From: Acinetobacter sp. WCHA55
Lineage (GTDB): Bacteria > Pseudomonadota > Gammaproteobacteria > Pseudomonadales > Moraxellaceae
Reading direction: 5' to 3'
Assembly: GCF_002165305.2 (NCBI RefSeq)
Contig: NZ_CP032286.1
Location: 2,542,001 to 2,606,000, forward strand
DNA: 64,000 nucleotides
A model generated the notes under the pieces. The model saw only the letters and a list, made by a program, of their open reading frames with translations. It was not told the origin of the DNA and did not search any database. Below, piece by piece: positions 8,555 to 18,095 of this stretch. The stretch's first letter is position 1; every line of letters begins with the position of its first letter. Both the position numbers and the translations under genes were made by a program.

Positions 8555-10015
8555 TTATTTCATTTTAACGGCAGGGCTAAGCTCTGAGGTTGCACCCAAA
8601 TGGTCAGTCACATTAGCAGTTACGCTTGCAGCACCACCGAGCGCTTTCCAAGTGGTTTGACCTTGACCTTGCGCATTGGTTGTTAGCACTTGAGCACCTA
8701 AGTACTGTTCTGCTTCTTGGCTGTTCGCTTGACGGTTGGCAAAGAATTCAACGTGATAACGCTGATTTGGTTGCCCTTGGACGGTCGCTGTAATTTGTCC
8801 TTTGCTATAGCTTAAACGTGGCGCTTGGATATTTTGGTTTGGCATCGCATTACAGCCTTGCTCATTTGGCTGTGTACAGGTTTTTTGCAATTTCGCTGGC
8901 TCAATTACGACACCACCACCACGAGAACCCACAAAGCCCGCATGTTCTAAAGCAGGTACTGCAAATACAATCGCACCTAAACGCTGGTCAGGTACACATG
9001 AACCACCTGCTTCACAACGCTTAATATCTTTACCGTTGTCCCAAATTGCGTTTTTAGTGAGTGTGGTACGTGCATTGGCATCTTTTTCTGAACGAACTGC
9101 AATCCCGATACGGTTACCGTGTACTTTGTTGCTGTCAAAGATGTTGCCATCACCAGTTAAGTTAAAGCCAATTGAGTTATTGGTCAGTTCGTTGTACGCA
9201 ACGTAATTACGTTTACCCCAGTTAATTTGCAGACCATCTGAGTAGTTTTCAAACTTATTGCCCACCACTGCATTGTCATTGCCCCAAAGGATTTCAATGC
9301 CCTGAGATGGCTCTGGATTGGCTTTAGTTGAGGTAAATAGGTTATTGGCAACAAGGTTGAATGCCGCACCACGCGTCAGTTCTAGTCCATCACCATTATC
9401 TACAAACAAGTTGTTCAAGACTTTGTTGTTATTGGTGGTGGTAGAGGTTGGGTTGCCTTTGCCATCATCACCCGTCAACATTACGCCTGAACCACCGTAG
9501 TTATTGCTGATCCGGTTGTGTTGGATCAGGTTGTTACTTGAACGGTTAATTAAGACCCCAATACAGAAACGGTGAATGTCTAGACCTTTTAATGTCACGC
9601 CATTTACATCTTGTAAAACCAGACCCGGTAAAGTCATGGTACGTACGTTAGTCCCATACTGTTCTGGATTTGCACCTGGGCAGGCTTTCGCGCCTTCCCC
9701 TTTAATGTAGTTCGAACCATCAATGGCAATAAACTCACCTGTTTTATCCCATTGCGTACCAATAATTTTCACCGAAGATTTAATCGGAGGTAAAGGCTGG
9801 TTCAGCTTAATGACATAAGGAGCTTTGCCAACGGCTTGAATTTGAATTTCATTTTCTTGTGCAGCATTGGCATTGGACTGCTCAATTGCCCAACGTAAAG
9901 AGCCTTTGTTACTATCGTCCTGATAGCGGTCAACCATATAAGTTTCTGCACTGGCAACACCTGAAGCAGCCAAACTTAATACCAGTGTGGTTAAACGTAA
10001 AGTTGATGATTTCAT
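8555..10015 (-). CDS. quiC: 3-dehydroshikimate dehydratase (periplasmic)
   Basis: Converts 3-dehydroshikimate to protocatechuate, the link between the quinate and protocatechuate pathways. The protein has a signal peptide (MKSSTLRLTTLVLSLAASGVASA) and a long right-handed beta-helix with repeated N-rich rungs (NNLIQHNRISNN, NKVLNNLFVDN, YVAYNELTNNS). Length (486 residues from the ATG) matches the ADP1 QuiC type, which is unrelated to the AsbF or fungal QA dehydratases. The C-terminal ~90 residues look like a separate beta-sandwich. Start at the ATG 10015 is chosen because AAAGGA lies just ahead of it. An in-frame TTG two codons upstream is less likely. It sits 27 bp after quiB. Confidence 0.9.
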   Translation of the reverse strand: MKSSTLRLTTLVLSLAASGVASAETYMVDRYQDDSNKGSLRWAIEQSNANAAQENEIQIQAVGKAPYVIKLNQPLPPIKSSVKIIGTQWDKTGEFIAIDGSNYIKGEGAKACPGANPEQYGTNVRTMTLPGLVLQDVNGVTLKGLDIHRFCIGVLINRSSNNLIQHNRISNNYGGSGVMLTGDDGKGNPTSTTTNNNKVLNNLFVDNGDGLELTRGAAFNLVANNLFTSTKANPEPSQGIEILWGNDNAVVGNKFENYSDGLQINWGKRNYVAYNELTNNSIGFNLTGDGNIFDSNKVHGNRIGIAVRSEKDANARTTLTKNAIWDNGKDIKRCEAGGSCVPDQRLGAIVFAVPALEHAGFVGSRGGGVVIEPAKLQKTCTQPNEQGCNAMPNQNIQAPRLSYSKGQITATVQGQPNQRYHVEFFANRQANSQEAEQYLGAQVLTTNAQGQGQTTWKALGGAASVTANVTDHLGATSELSPAVKMK

Positions 10016-10042
10016 GTTCAAATCCTTTTATATCTTGAAGTC

Positions 10043-10903
10043 TTAAGGTGTAGGCTGCACAGTTTTAAGGAACTGTTTAAGTTGGGTCACATCAATTTGA
10101 CCCGGTGCAGATGCCTCACCAATCATGCCGAAACTTAAGCTGCCACCCATGTTTGCCGTTGCAACACGCGAGATTGTGCCCAATTGCCCCATCGACATCG
10201 TCAGTAAAGGTTTAGTACTTTTTTGACTCACCGCTAAAGCGGCATTCATTAAGGTCATGACATCTTGTTTAGACTTCGGCATCACTGCAATTTTCAGAAT
10301 GTCTGCACCCATTTGGTCTTGTTTCAGCAAACGGTTTTCAATTTCTTGTTGTTCTGGCGTTTTATTAAAATCGTGATTCGACATGATCACTAATACATGT
10401 TTATCGTGCGCCAATTTGGTTAACTTCGCAACGCTGCCAGCATCACGGAACATCTCGATATCCAGCAACTGCATAAACGGTGCTTTTAAATATTCACGGT
10501 AAATCTTTTCATAATCTTGATCGGATACCGTCATTTTTCCACCTTCGTTATGGGTACGAATGGTTGCAATGAGCGGTTTGTCTTTCAAAATTTGATTGAG
10601 TTGCTGACCAAGTGAGATAACTTTCTTCGTGTCAGCAGAAAATTCGAGTAAATCAATACGAAACTCAGCAAGGTCTGCATCTGGATTAGCTGCAATCACT
10701 TTGGCTTGTGCAATGGCTTGTTCAGCAGTTTTTGCCGTAATCGGTACGATAGTTTTAACAGGTAAGTCGCCAATGTTGATGTTTTTCACCACATAATGCT
10801 GGGTGCTTAATGGCATAGCCTCGGCTGCAAATGTAGATGGCATTGCTGCAAGTACAGCACTGCTTAAACAAAATTGAATCGCTAATTTTTTGATCGTAAT
10901 CAT
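10043..10903 (-). CDS. quiB: Periplasmic type I 3-dehydroquinate dehydratase
   Basis: Dehydrates 3-dehydroquinate to 3-dehydroshikimate. This is a type I (Schiff-base) enzyme: catalytic Lys204 in DILKIAVMP and His177 in VIMSNHDFNKTP, with the substrate-binding EFRID motif (80-84). Unlike biosynthetic AroD it carries a signal peptide (about residues 1-27, cleaving near TFAAEA), so it works in the periplasm with QuiA and QuiC. The ATG at 10903 is chosen because AAGGA stands eight bases upstream and the signal peptide begins there. The longer reading frame adds seven unlikely residues. It is separated from pcaG by a palindrome-rich spacer of about 150 bp. Confidence 0.93.
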   Translation of the reverse strand: MITIKKLAIQFCLSSAVLAAMPSTFAAEAMPLSTQHYVVKNINIGDLPVKTIVPITAKTAEQAIAQAKVIAANPDADLAEFRIDLLEFSADTKKVISLGQQLNQILKDKPLIATIRTHNEGGKMTVSDQDYEKIYREYLKAPFMQLLDIEMFRDAGSVAKLTKLAHDKHVLVIMSNHDFNKTPEQQEIENRLLKQDQMGADILKIAVMPKSKQDVMTLMNAALAVSQKSTKPLLTMSMGQLGTISRVATANMGGSLSFGMIGEASAPGQIDVTQLKQFLKTVQPTP

Positions 10904-10958
10904 TACAGTTCCTTGTATTTTCAATACTATTGCTTGACTTCAGTCATAAGCCGCAAAC

Positions 10959-11048
10959 ATACGTGGGATTCATGCAATGGGACATGGAACCCCCACGTAT
11001 AAACTTCTATCTATTGACTCGTGCAGGATGTCCTGCACCAAGCCTTGG
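10959..11048. repeat. Clustered palindromes between pcaG and quiB
   Basis: Three inverted repeats in 90 bp. ATACGTGGG (10959-10967) pairs with CCCACGTAT (10992-11000). GTGCAGGA/TCCTGCAC (11021-11038) has a 2-base centre. CCAAG/CTTGG (11038-11048) has a 1-base centre. The last two lie within 35 bp of the pcaG stop. No T-run follows, so these look like RNA-stabilising or mobile palindromes and not simple terminators. They divide the pca part from the qui part of the operon. Confidence 0.6.
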
Positions 11049-11053
11049 GGAGT

Positions 11054-11683
11054 TTAGATATCTAAAAACACGGTTTCATCTTCGCCTTGAATGCGAATAT
11101 CAAAGCGATAAACCACTTCACCATCACGTTCTTCACGCTTAGCAATAAGCGTCTGACGACGTGGCGCCCACTCAATACCTTTCAGCACTGGATCTTGCGC
11201 ATTGGCTTCGGCTTCATCATCAAAATAGACACGAGTGTTCAAACCCATGTTGATACCGCGAGCAAAGATGATTAATGCAATGTGTGGCGCTTGAGTTGTA
11301 CCTTTGCGTCCTGGCACTGCACCTGGTTTAATGGTGTTGAAACTCCAGAAACCTGTGTCAAAGTCTGCGCCAGTACGTCCCCAACCCAAAAAGTTTGGAT
11401 CCGCCTGTTTACCTTGACTATCAGCAGCACTTGGATATACGCCATTGGCATCGGCCTGCCAAATTTCGATTAAAACATCGCGTAATGGCAAACCTAAACC
11501 GTCAAATACTTGACCTTCCAGGCGAATACGCTCGCCTAAAGTGCCTTCTTTAACCAACTGGTTATTAAAATTATTTTCAAACACTTCAATGTTGGCTTGT
11601 TTTGGTAACAAACCAATGTGTACATATGGCCCACCTGTTTGAGATGGTGTTTCATGTAATTCCTGAAAATTCCAATTGTTCAT
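11054..11683 (-). CDS. pcaG: Protocatechuate 3,4-dioxygenase alpha subunit
   Basis: Alpha subunit of the (alpha-beta-Fe)12 intradiol dioxygenase that opens protocatechuate to 3-carboxy-cis,cis-muconate. The 209 residues are standard length. It begins with the typical ETPSQTGGPYVHIG segment and has the shared intradiol fold motifs GxVFDGxGxPLxDxLIEIWQADANG and GWGRTGAD. It lacks the Tyr/His iron ligands, as alpha subunits do. It lies 15 bp downstream of pcaH, so H and G are made from one message in stoichiometric amounts. Confidence 0.95.
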   Translation of the reverse strand: MNNWNFQELHETPSQTGGPYVHIGLLPKQANIEVFENNFNNQLVKEGTLGERIRLEGQVFDGLGLPLRDVLIEIWQADANGVYPSAADSQGKQADPNFLGWGRTGADFDTGFWSFNTIKPGAVPGRKGTTQAPHIALIIFARGINMGLNTRVYFDDEAEANAQDPVLKGIEWAPRRQTLIAKREERDGEVVYRFDIRIQGEDETVFLDI

Positions 11684-11698
11684 GTTGTTCTCCCTGAA

Positions 11699-12436
<738 letters not shown>

Positions 12437-12450
12437 TTAAACTCGTTCCA

Positions 12451-12885
12451 TTACTCTTGATTGGTTTGTTCTTGGTTTAACTGCTTTTCACTCAGCTTTT
12501 GGGGTGCGATACCCAAATCTGCAAAAACCTCTTCTGCCATATGCATCGCTGCATTTGCCGCAGGTAAACCTGCATACAGCGAACAATGTAAAATCAACTC
12601 TTTTAAATCGTCTTTGGTCACACCATTGTTAAAACAAGCACGTAAATGCATACGCAATTCATCTTCACGGCCCAGTGCCAATAACACTGCAATAGTGACT
12701 AAGCTACGGGTATGGCGTGGCATGCCCGGTCTGGACCAGACTTCGCCCCACGCAAAACGACTGATAAAGTTTTGAAAGTCAGCATTAAAATCATTCAAGT
12801 TCTCAAGTGAACGACCGACATGCTTTTCACCCAACACTTCAGTGCGTACGGTGATTCCTTGTTCATAGCGTTGTTCATCATTCAT
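12451..12885 (-). CDS. pcaC: 4-carboxymuconolactone decarboxylase
   Basis: Decarboxylates 4-carboxymuconolactone to the 3-oxoadipate enol-lactone. The 144-residue protein has the classic family opening (YEQGITVRTEVLGEKHVGRS), the AWGEVWSRPGMPRHTRSLVTIA core and the C-terminal LILHCSLYAGLPAANAAMH. It is not fused to pcaD, unlike the PcaL of actinobacteria. A C-terminal tail rich in Gln/Glu/Asn (about 15 residues) has no obvious function. It is 14 bp downstream of pcaK and 26 bp upstream of pcaH. Confidence 0.95.
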   Translation of the reverse strand: MNDEQRYEQGITVRTEVLGEKHVGRSLENLNDFNADFQNFISRFAWGEVWSRPGMPRHTRSLVTIAVLLALGREDELRMHLRACFNNGVTKDDLKELILHCSLYAGLPAANAAMHMAEEVFADLGIAPQKLSEKQLNQEQTNQE

Positions 12886-12899
12886 GGGAGAAACCTCAA

Positions 12900-14255
12900 T
12901 TAAGTTGCATCGGTATGTGCAACAAGTGATTTAACAAAAATAGCGACTGCTGCTGCCGTTGCAGGAATCATCAGCAAGCTTAGAATTGCGGTAAATGACC
13001 AGTCATTGCCGAGTAAAACTGCTCCAATCCAAGCTCCGAATACAGCACCAAAACGACCAATCCCTGACATCCAAGCCACACCCGTTGCACGGCACTGTGT
13101 TGGATAGAAACGTGCACTTAAAGCAGGCATTGAAGATTGCGCACCATTAATCGCGATACCTGCACATAACACCAAGATTGCAAGTAAAGTTGGATTGGCT
13201 AAGCTCTGCCCGACTGCCACAGCAAACAAACCTGCAACCATGTAGAAACCCGCAATAATTCGGTTTGGATTGAAACGGTCCATTGCCCAGCCAATGAATA
13301 AGGCACTGAGTACGCCACCAAACTGGAATAAGCCACCAATAAATGCTGCACGCTCTAAAGTTGCCCCTGTCTCACGCATTAAGGTTGGTAACCAGCTGGT
13401 CAACAGGTAAATCATGACCAAGCCCATGAAATAGGTGAGCCAAAGTAAAACTGTACCTTTGACATATTTGGTCGAGAACAACATGCCAAATACGCCTTTT
13501 TTCTCTGCGCCATCAATCTGTTCTTCTGGCACATGAAACTCAGTCACATCCTGAACTTTTTCAGGCGCAATACGTGACAAAATTTGGTGTACTTTGGCGT
13601 TATCACGACCTTTCACAATCAAGAAGCGATACGATTCAGGTAAGAAGAAAATCACAAAGAACATTAAGAACAATGGAGACCAGCCACCCAATAAAAATAG
13701 GCTATGCCAACCAAATTTCGGAATGAGCCAGCTACTTACAAAGCCACCAGTCGCCATACCCAAGTTGTAACCACAGAACATGCAAGTCACGAGCAGTGAA
13801 CGTGAACGTTTCGGGCAATACTCAGAGAACAATGTCGTTGCGTTTGGCATTGCTGCACCCAAACCAATACCTGTCAAAAAGCGTAAAACCACCAAGGTAT
13901 CGAGGTCTGGTGCATAAGCAGAAGCCAATGTGAAACCACCAAAAATCAGCATGGAAACACTTAAAACAATCTTTCGCCCAAAACGGTCAGCCGTCGGACC
14001 AGACACCAATGCACCAATAATCATGCCGCCTAATGCTGCACTCATCACTGGACCCAATTGCGAACGGTCAATCCCCCAGTCTTGTGCTAAGGCTGGTGCA
14101 ATAAATCCCATTGCTGCAGTATCAATACCATCAACAAAAACAATGAAAAAACATACAATTGCGATAAGCCACTGATACTTGCTAATCGGTGCTTCATTAA
14201 TCAGTGCCTGTGCGTCTATACTCGTTTTTTGAGTAGCGTATTCCTGAGACGCCAT
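12900..14255 (-). CDS. pcaK: 4-hydroxybenzoate/protocatechuate MFS transporter
   Basis: Proton symporter of the aromatic acid:H+ symporter (AAHS) family in the inner membrane, 451 residues with 12 predicted helices. The DGxD motif in helix 1 (DGID, residues 42-45), needed for transport in PcaK, and the loop 2-3 signature DRFGRK are intact. It would bring in exogenous 4-hydroxybenzoate and protocatechuate and also the protocatechuate produced in the periplasm by QuiA-B-C. It lies between pcaD (41 bp) and pcaC (14 bp) as in ADP1. Confidence 0.93.
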   Translation of the reverse strand: MASQEYATQKTSIDAQALINEAPISKYQWLIAIVCFFIVFVDGIDTAAMGFIAPALAQDWGIDRSQLGPVMSAALGGMIIGALVSGPTADRFGRKIVLSVSMLIFGGFTLASAYAPDLDTLVVLRFLTGIGLGAAMPNATTLFSEYCPKRSRSLLVTCMFCGYNLGMATGGFVSSWLIPKFGWHSLFLLGGWSPLFLMFFVIFFLPESYRFLIVKGRDNAKVHQILSRIAPEKVQDVTEFHVPEEQIDGAEKKGVFGMLFSTKYVKGTVLLWLTYFMGLVMIYLLTSWLPTLMRETGATLERAAFIGGLFQFGGVLSALFIGWAMDRFNPNRIIAGFYMVAGLFAVAVGQSLANPTLLAILVLCAGIAINGAQSSMPALSARFYPTQCRATGVAWMSGIGRFGAVFGAWIGAVLLGNDWSFTAILSLLMIPATAAAVAIFVKSLVAHTDAT

Positions 14256-14296
14256 ACCTGCCTCCTTAGGCTGAAAGTCCTTTTTAAATCCTTAAA

Positions 14297-15085
14297 CTAT
14301 TGAATCGATCCAATGAATTGACTGAGGGTTTGATTAAACTGCTCAGGTTGTTCAATATTGGAAAGATGCGATGCGTCGATCACCGCCAATTCACTATTTT
14401 GAATCTGTTGTTGCATGAACATGCCGTCAGCAACGGTGGTCACAGGGTCAAATGCACCTGCAATCACTAAAGTTGGAATATGAATGTTTTGAATTTCTTG
14501 GGTTAAATCTGCATGTGCCAATGCACGGCAAGATTCCGCATAACCCTGTGCTGGCGTTGTTGCTAAAGACTGGATGGTGCGTTGTGCCAAAGCATTATGT
14601 TGATAATCAAACTTTTCACTGAACCAACGGGTATGTGTCGTTTTAACCAGATCAGCTAAACCATTGGCAATCACAGCATCTGCTCGAGCATTCCAACCTT
14701 CTGCAGTCCAAATTTTGGCTGCTGAATTAGCAACGGTGATGCTATGAAAACGTGCTGCATGATGAATACCCAACCACAAAGCAGTCATTCCCCCCATGGA
14801 AATGCCGCAAAAATGGGCTTTTTGAATATTCAAACCATCCAAAATATCTATCACATCTTCAGCAAGGTTTTGCACTGAAGTATGCTCAATCACATCGCTA
14901 TGACCATGACCACGTGTGTCATAAGTCACTACTTTAAAATGCTGTTCAAATGCTGCAACTTGAGGTTGCCACATGCCTTTGTCTGTGCCGAGTGAATTTG
15001 AAAATACAATTACAGGTGCATTTTCTTGACCGCTAATGTGCACAGCCAAACATTTGCCCTGACGATTGGTCATTGTAATATTCAC
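14297..15085 (-). CDS. pcaD: 3-oxoadipate enol-lactonase
   Basis: Alpha/beta hydrolase that hydrolyses the enol-lactone to 3-oxoadipate. The catalytic triad is readable: Ser96 in GISMGG, Asp213 in GAFDPVT and His240 in DASHLSN. The 262 residues are normal. The start codon overlaps the pcaB stop (ATGA), implying translational coupling with the upstream lyase. The start at 15085 (MNITMTNRQ) is supported by AGGAGAGGC a few bases upstream. Confidence 0.95.
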   Translation of the reverse strand: MNITMTNRQGKCLAVHISGQENAPVIVFSNSLGTDKGMWQPQVAAFEQHFKVVTYDTRGHGHSDVIEHTSVQNLAEDVIDILDGLNIQKAHFCGISMGGMTALWLGIHHAARFHSITVANSAAKIWTAEGWNARADAVIANGLADLVKTTHTRWFSEKFDYQHNALAQRTIQSLATTPAQGYAESCRALAHADLTQEIQNIHIPTLVIAGAFDPVTTVADGMFMQQQIQNSELAVIDASHLSNIEQPEQFNQTLSQFIGSIQ

Positions 15086-16437
15086 TTTGCCTCTCCTTTT
15101 GCTTCCTGCAACACCGCATCAATCTGGTCTTGAATGTTGCCAAGATAAGATTCGGGTTTAAAAATTTCTGAAATCTGAGCTGCACTAAAAAAGGCTTGGA
15201 CTTGATCCAACTCCACAATCACATCTTTTAAATGCAGACCTTTTTCTACTGCTGTTTTACACGCCGCTTCTACCACATGATGTGCCTGTAAACGCCCCAT
15301 GTGTGGCGCCAATGCCATCATGACCGCTTCAGCCATAATCAAGCCTTGAGTGCATTCCAAGTTACGCTGCATGTTCTCTGCATTGACTTGCATGCCCTGT
15401 AAAACGTCTAAAGTCCGTTCTAAAGCACCTGCACACAGCTGGAATATTTCTGGCACGGCAAGCCATTCCGCATGCCAAGCTCCCAAACTGCGTTCATGCT
15501 CTTGCACCATGCTTTGGTACAAACTCGACATCAATACTGGTACACGATTCGCAGCCGCTAAAACCGAAGCTGCTGCAACTGGATTACGTTTATGTGGCAT
15601 AGTCGAAGAGCCGCCGCGACCTTTTGCCGTTGGTTCAAAGATTTCAGCAATTTCTGTTTGCATCATCAAAGACCAATCACGCGCCATTTTGCCCAAGCTA
15701 CCTGTCACTATCGCGACAACACTTGCCACTTCGACAATACGGTCACGCTCACCATGCCAAGTGCAACTTGGGACTGAAAGCTGTAACAGTGCTGCATAAG
15801 CTTGCACTACGGCATTACCTTGGTTCTGTAAGGATGCCAATGAACCGACTGCACCACCCAACTGAGCGGTAAATACACGTGACTTCATCGCTTCAATACG
15901 TGCTAAATCACGATGAAATGCCGATGCCCAGCGCGCTAATTTATGACCTAACGTAATCGGCAAACCTTGCTGCAACCATGTACGACCAATCATGACTTGT
16001 GCGCGATACTGTTCAGCTTGAGCCAATGCTGCGCGATAACAGTATTGTATTAAGGCTTCAACATGGTTCATTGCTGCACGGCATTGCAAAATACATGCAG
16101 TATCTAGAATGTCCTGACTGGTTGCGCCCCAGTGAACATAACGCGCAGCATCTTCATCGGTTTGTTTGGCAATTGCAGTCAATTGCTTTACAAATGGAAT
16201 TGCAATATTGCCAGCCAAGCCTGTTGCGACAGCCAAAGCATCAAAATCAATTAGATCCAATGCCGTTGCTGCAATATTTGAAATTGCGGTAGCCGCTGAT
16301 TCTGGAATAACACCCACCTGAGCCTGTGCTAGTGCCAATGCCACTTCAGCTTGAATCATGTATGAAACCAAAGCACGATCACTGAAAATTTCAGTAACGT
16401 CTTTTTGGTAAAATAGGCTGGCATATAACTGGCTCAT
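15082..16437 (-). CDS. pcaB: 3-carboxy-cis,cis-muconate cycloisomerase
   Basis: Cycloisomerase of the fumarase/aspartase superfamily, forming 4-carboxymuconolactone from the dioxygenase product. The superfamily signature GRGGSSTMPHKRNP lies at residues 273-286, and HWGATSQDILDT (102-113) is the second conserved region. The 451 residues are complete. It overlaps pcaD by four bases and follows pcaF by about 34 bp. It acts as a cytoplasmic homotetramer by family analogy. Confidence 0.95.
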   Translation of the reverse strand: MSQLYASLFYQKDVTEIFSDRALVSYMIQAEVALALAQAQVGVIPESAATAISNIAATALDLIDFDALAVATGLAGNIAIPFVKQLTAIAKQTDEDAARYVHWGATSQDILDTACILQCRAAMNHVEALIQYCYRAALAQAEQYRAQVMIGRTWLQQGLPITLGHKLARWASAFHRDLARIEAMKSRVFTAQLGGAVGSLASLQNQGNAVVQAYAALLQLSVPSCTWHGERDRIVEVASVVAIVTGSLGKMARDWSLMMQTEIAEIFEPTAKGRGGSSTMPHKRNPVAAASVLAAANRVPVLMSSLYQSMVQEHERSLGAWHAEWLAVPEIFQLCAGALERTLDVLQGMQVNAENMQRNLECTQGLIMAEAVMMALAPHMGRLQAHHVVEAACKTAVEKGLHLKDVIVELDQVQAFFSAAQISEIFKPESYLGNIQDQIDAVLQEAKGEAK

Positions 16438-16471
16438 GTTTGTCTTTCCCTAATCTGCTTTGCTAATCTAA

Positions 16472-17677
16472 TTAAACTCGCTGAATAATCAACGCAATGC
16501 CTTGACCGACCCCAATACACATTGAACACAGTGCATAGGTGCCACCTGTTTGCTCTAACTGGTTTAAAGCCGTGGTGACTAAGCGAGCACCTGTAGCACC
16601 CAGTGGATGACCAATCGCAATCGCACCACCATTCGGATTCACTTGAGTCGTATCGTCGGCTAAACCCAAATCACGGGTCACCGCCAATGCCTGTGCGGCA
16701 AAGGCTTCATTCAACTCAATCACATCCATCTGCTCGATGGTGAGATTGGCTTGTTTTAGTAATTTCTTAATCGCAGGTGCTGGTGCAAAGCCCATGATGC
16801 GGGGTTCAACCCCCACAGCCGTAGAGGCAATAATCTTGGCACGGGGTTTAAGCTGGTATTGTTCTACTGCTGCTGCTGAAGCGATGAGTACAGCAGCCGC
16901 ACCGTCATTGATGCCTGACGCGTTTCCCGCTGTGACGGTGCCTTCTGCTGTAACGACTGGCTTCAGTTTCGCCAAACCTTCTAAAGTGGTCGATGCACGT
17001 GGATGTTCATCCGTGTCGATCACAATCGGATCACCCTTACGCTGAGCAATGCTCACCGGAATGATCTCGTGTTTAAAAAAGCCTTGAGCTTGCGCGGTTG
17101 CTGTGCGCTTTTGACTCGTCAAGGCAAACTGGTCTTGATCTGCACGATCAATTTTAAATTGTTGCGCCACGTTCTCTGCGGTCTGTGGCATGGTTTCTAC
17201 ACCATACATCGCTTTCAGCTTTGGATTGATAAAACGCCAGCCCATGGTGGTGTCTTCAATCTTCTGGCTGCGCCCATACGCACTTTCCGATTTACCCATC
17301 ACAAAAGGCGCACGTGACATACTTTCCACACCACCTGCAATAATCAGGTTGGCTTCTTCAGCTTTAATGGCACGAGCAGCAATCGCAATCGCATCTAAAG
17401 ATGAACCACATAAACGGTTGATGGTGGTGGCAGGCACTTCCACAGGTAAACCTGCCAATAATGCCGACATACGGCCTACATTACGGTTATCTTCACCCGC
17501 TTGGTTGGCACAGCCGTAGATCACATCATCCACCTGTGACCAATCCACAGTTGGGTTACGTTGCATTAGGGCTTGAATCGGCAATGCACCCAAGTCATCA
17601 GCACGGACTGGCGCGAGTCCACCCGCATAACGACCAAATGGGGTACGGATGGCATCAATGATATATGCGTTTTTCAT
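16472..17677 (-). CDS. pcaF: 3-oxoadipyl-CoA thiolase
   Basis: Cleaves 3-oxoadipyl-CoA to succinyl-CoA and acetyl-CoA, the last step of the beta-ketoadipate pathway. The acyl-accepting Cys90 (NRLCGSS), the GHPLGATG histidine motif and the C-terminal CSMCIGVGQG cysteine are all present in 401 residues, the usual length. In ADP1 pcaJ and pcaF are, as I recall, close neighbours. Here a 418-bp palindrome-rich spacer separates them, which may weaken or uncouple expression of pcaF and everything downstream. Ribosome site GGAAATGTAAG precedes the ATG. Confidence 0.95.
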   Translation of the reverse strand: MKNAYIIDAIRTPFGRYAGGLAPVRADDLGALPIQALMQRNPTVDWSQVDDVIYGCANQAGEDNRNVGRMSALLAGLPVEVPATTINRLCGSSLDAIAIAARAIKAEEANLIIAGGVESMSRAPFVMGKSESAYGRSQKIEDTTMGWRFINPKLKAMYGVETMPQTAENVAQQFKIDRADQDQFALTSQKRTATAQAQGFFKHEIIPVSIAQRKGDPIVIDTDEHPRASTTLEGLAKLKPVVTAEGTVTAGNASGINDGAAAVLIASAAAVEQYQLKPRAKIIASTAVGVEPRIMGFAPAPAIKKLLKQANLTIEQMDVIELNEAFAAQALAVTRDLGLADDTTQVNPNGGAIAIGHPLGATGARLVTTALNQLEQTGGTYALCSMCIGVGQGIALIIQRV

Positions 17678-17759
17678 TCTTACATTTCCAAATTAAAAGC
17701 AGTTGTTATCACTGCCACAAATGATGGATTTATTTATTTTGATTTGCGTAGGCAATGCC

Positions 17760-18030
17760 TCACTTTTGACAGGACAAAAGTGACAAAATCCTTTGTTACT
17801 CAGACACAACATCCTTGTTGTGCTGAGTAACAAGGCGACATCCATGTCGCCAGTCACGTGAGCAAATACAAAATTTGGAATCCTTTTCCAGCATTAGCTG
17901 GTACCTATCGTCATCAACAACCTGCCCAAATTTTTATCAGGACTGTTTTTGCAATTTGATTTGATCAATGTTCACAGTGAACAGGTTTTGTTGATGACAA
18001 GGGTTTTGGTTACTTTTTAAAAAAGTAACC
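17760..18030. repeat. Mosaic of short palindromes in the pcaJ-pcaF spacer
   Basis: At least seven inverted repeats follow each other in 271 bp. TCACTTTTG/CAAAAGTGA is at 17760-17783. TTGTTACTCAG/CTGAGTAACAA is at 17793-17833, with an inner CACAAC/GTTGTG stem. GGCGACAT/ATGTCGCC is at 17834-17851 and CCAGC/GCTGG at 17888-17901. A long-range pair, GTCATCAACAA (17910-17920) with TTGTTGATGAC (17988-17998), encloses the palindrome TGTTCAC/GTGAACA at 17969-17983. GGTTACTTTTT/AAAAAGTAACC is at 18008-18030. The spacer encodes no protein. The layout resembles multi-part intergenic repeat elements and not a single terminator. Confidence 0.8.
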
Positions 18031-18095
18031 ATTACGAGCTTCTTCTATTCGACTTTACTCAGTAAGACTCCGTCATGTCACAGTAAATCTAAAAC

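Noticed and set aside
17760..18030. Reading the pcaJ-pcaF palindromes as a CRISPR array
   Set aside because: The units differ from each other in sequence and spacing. There is no constant repeat and no cas genes are near.
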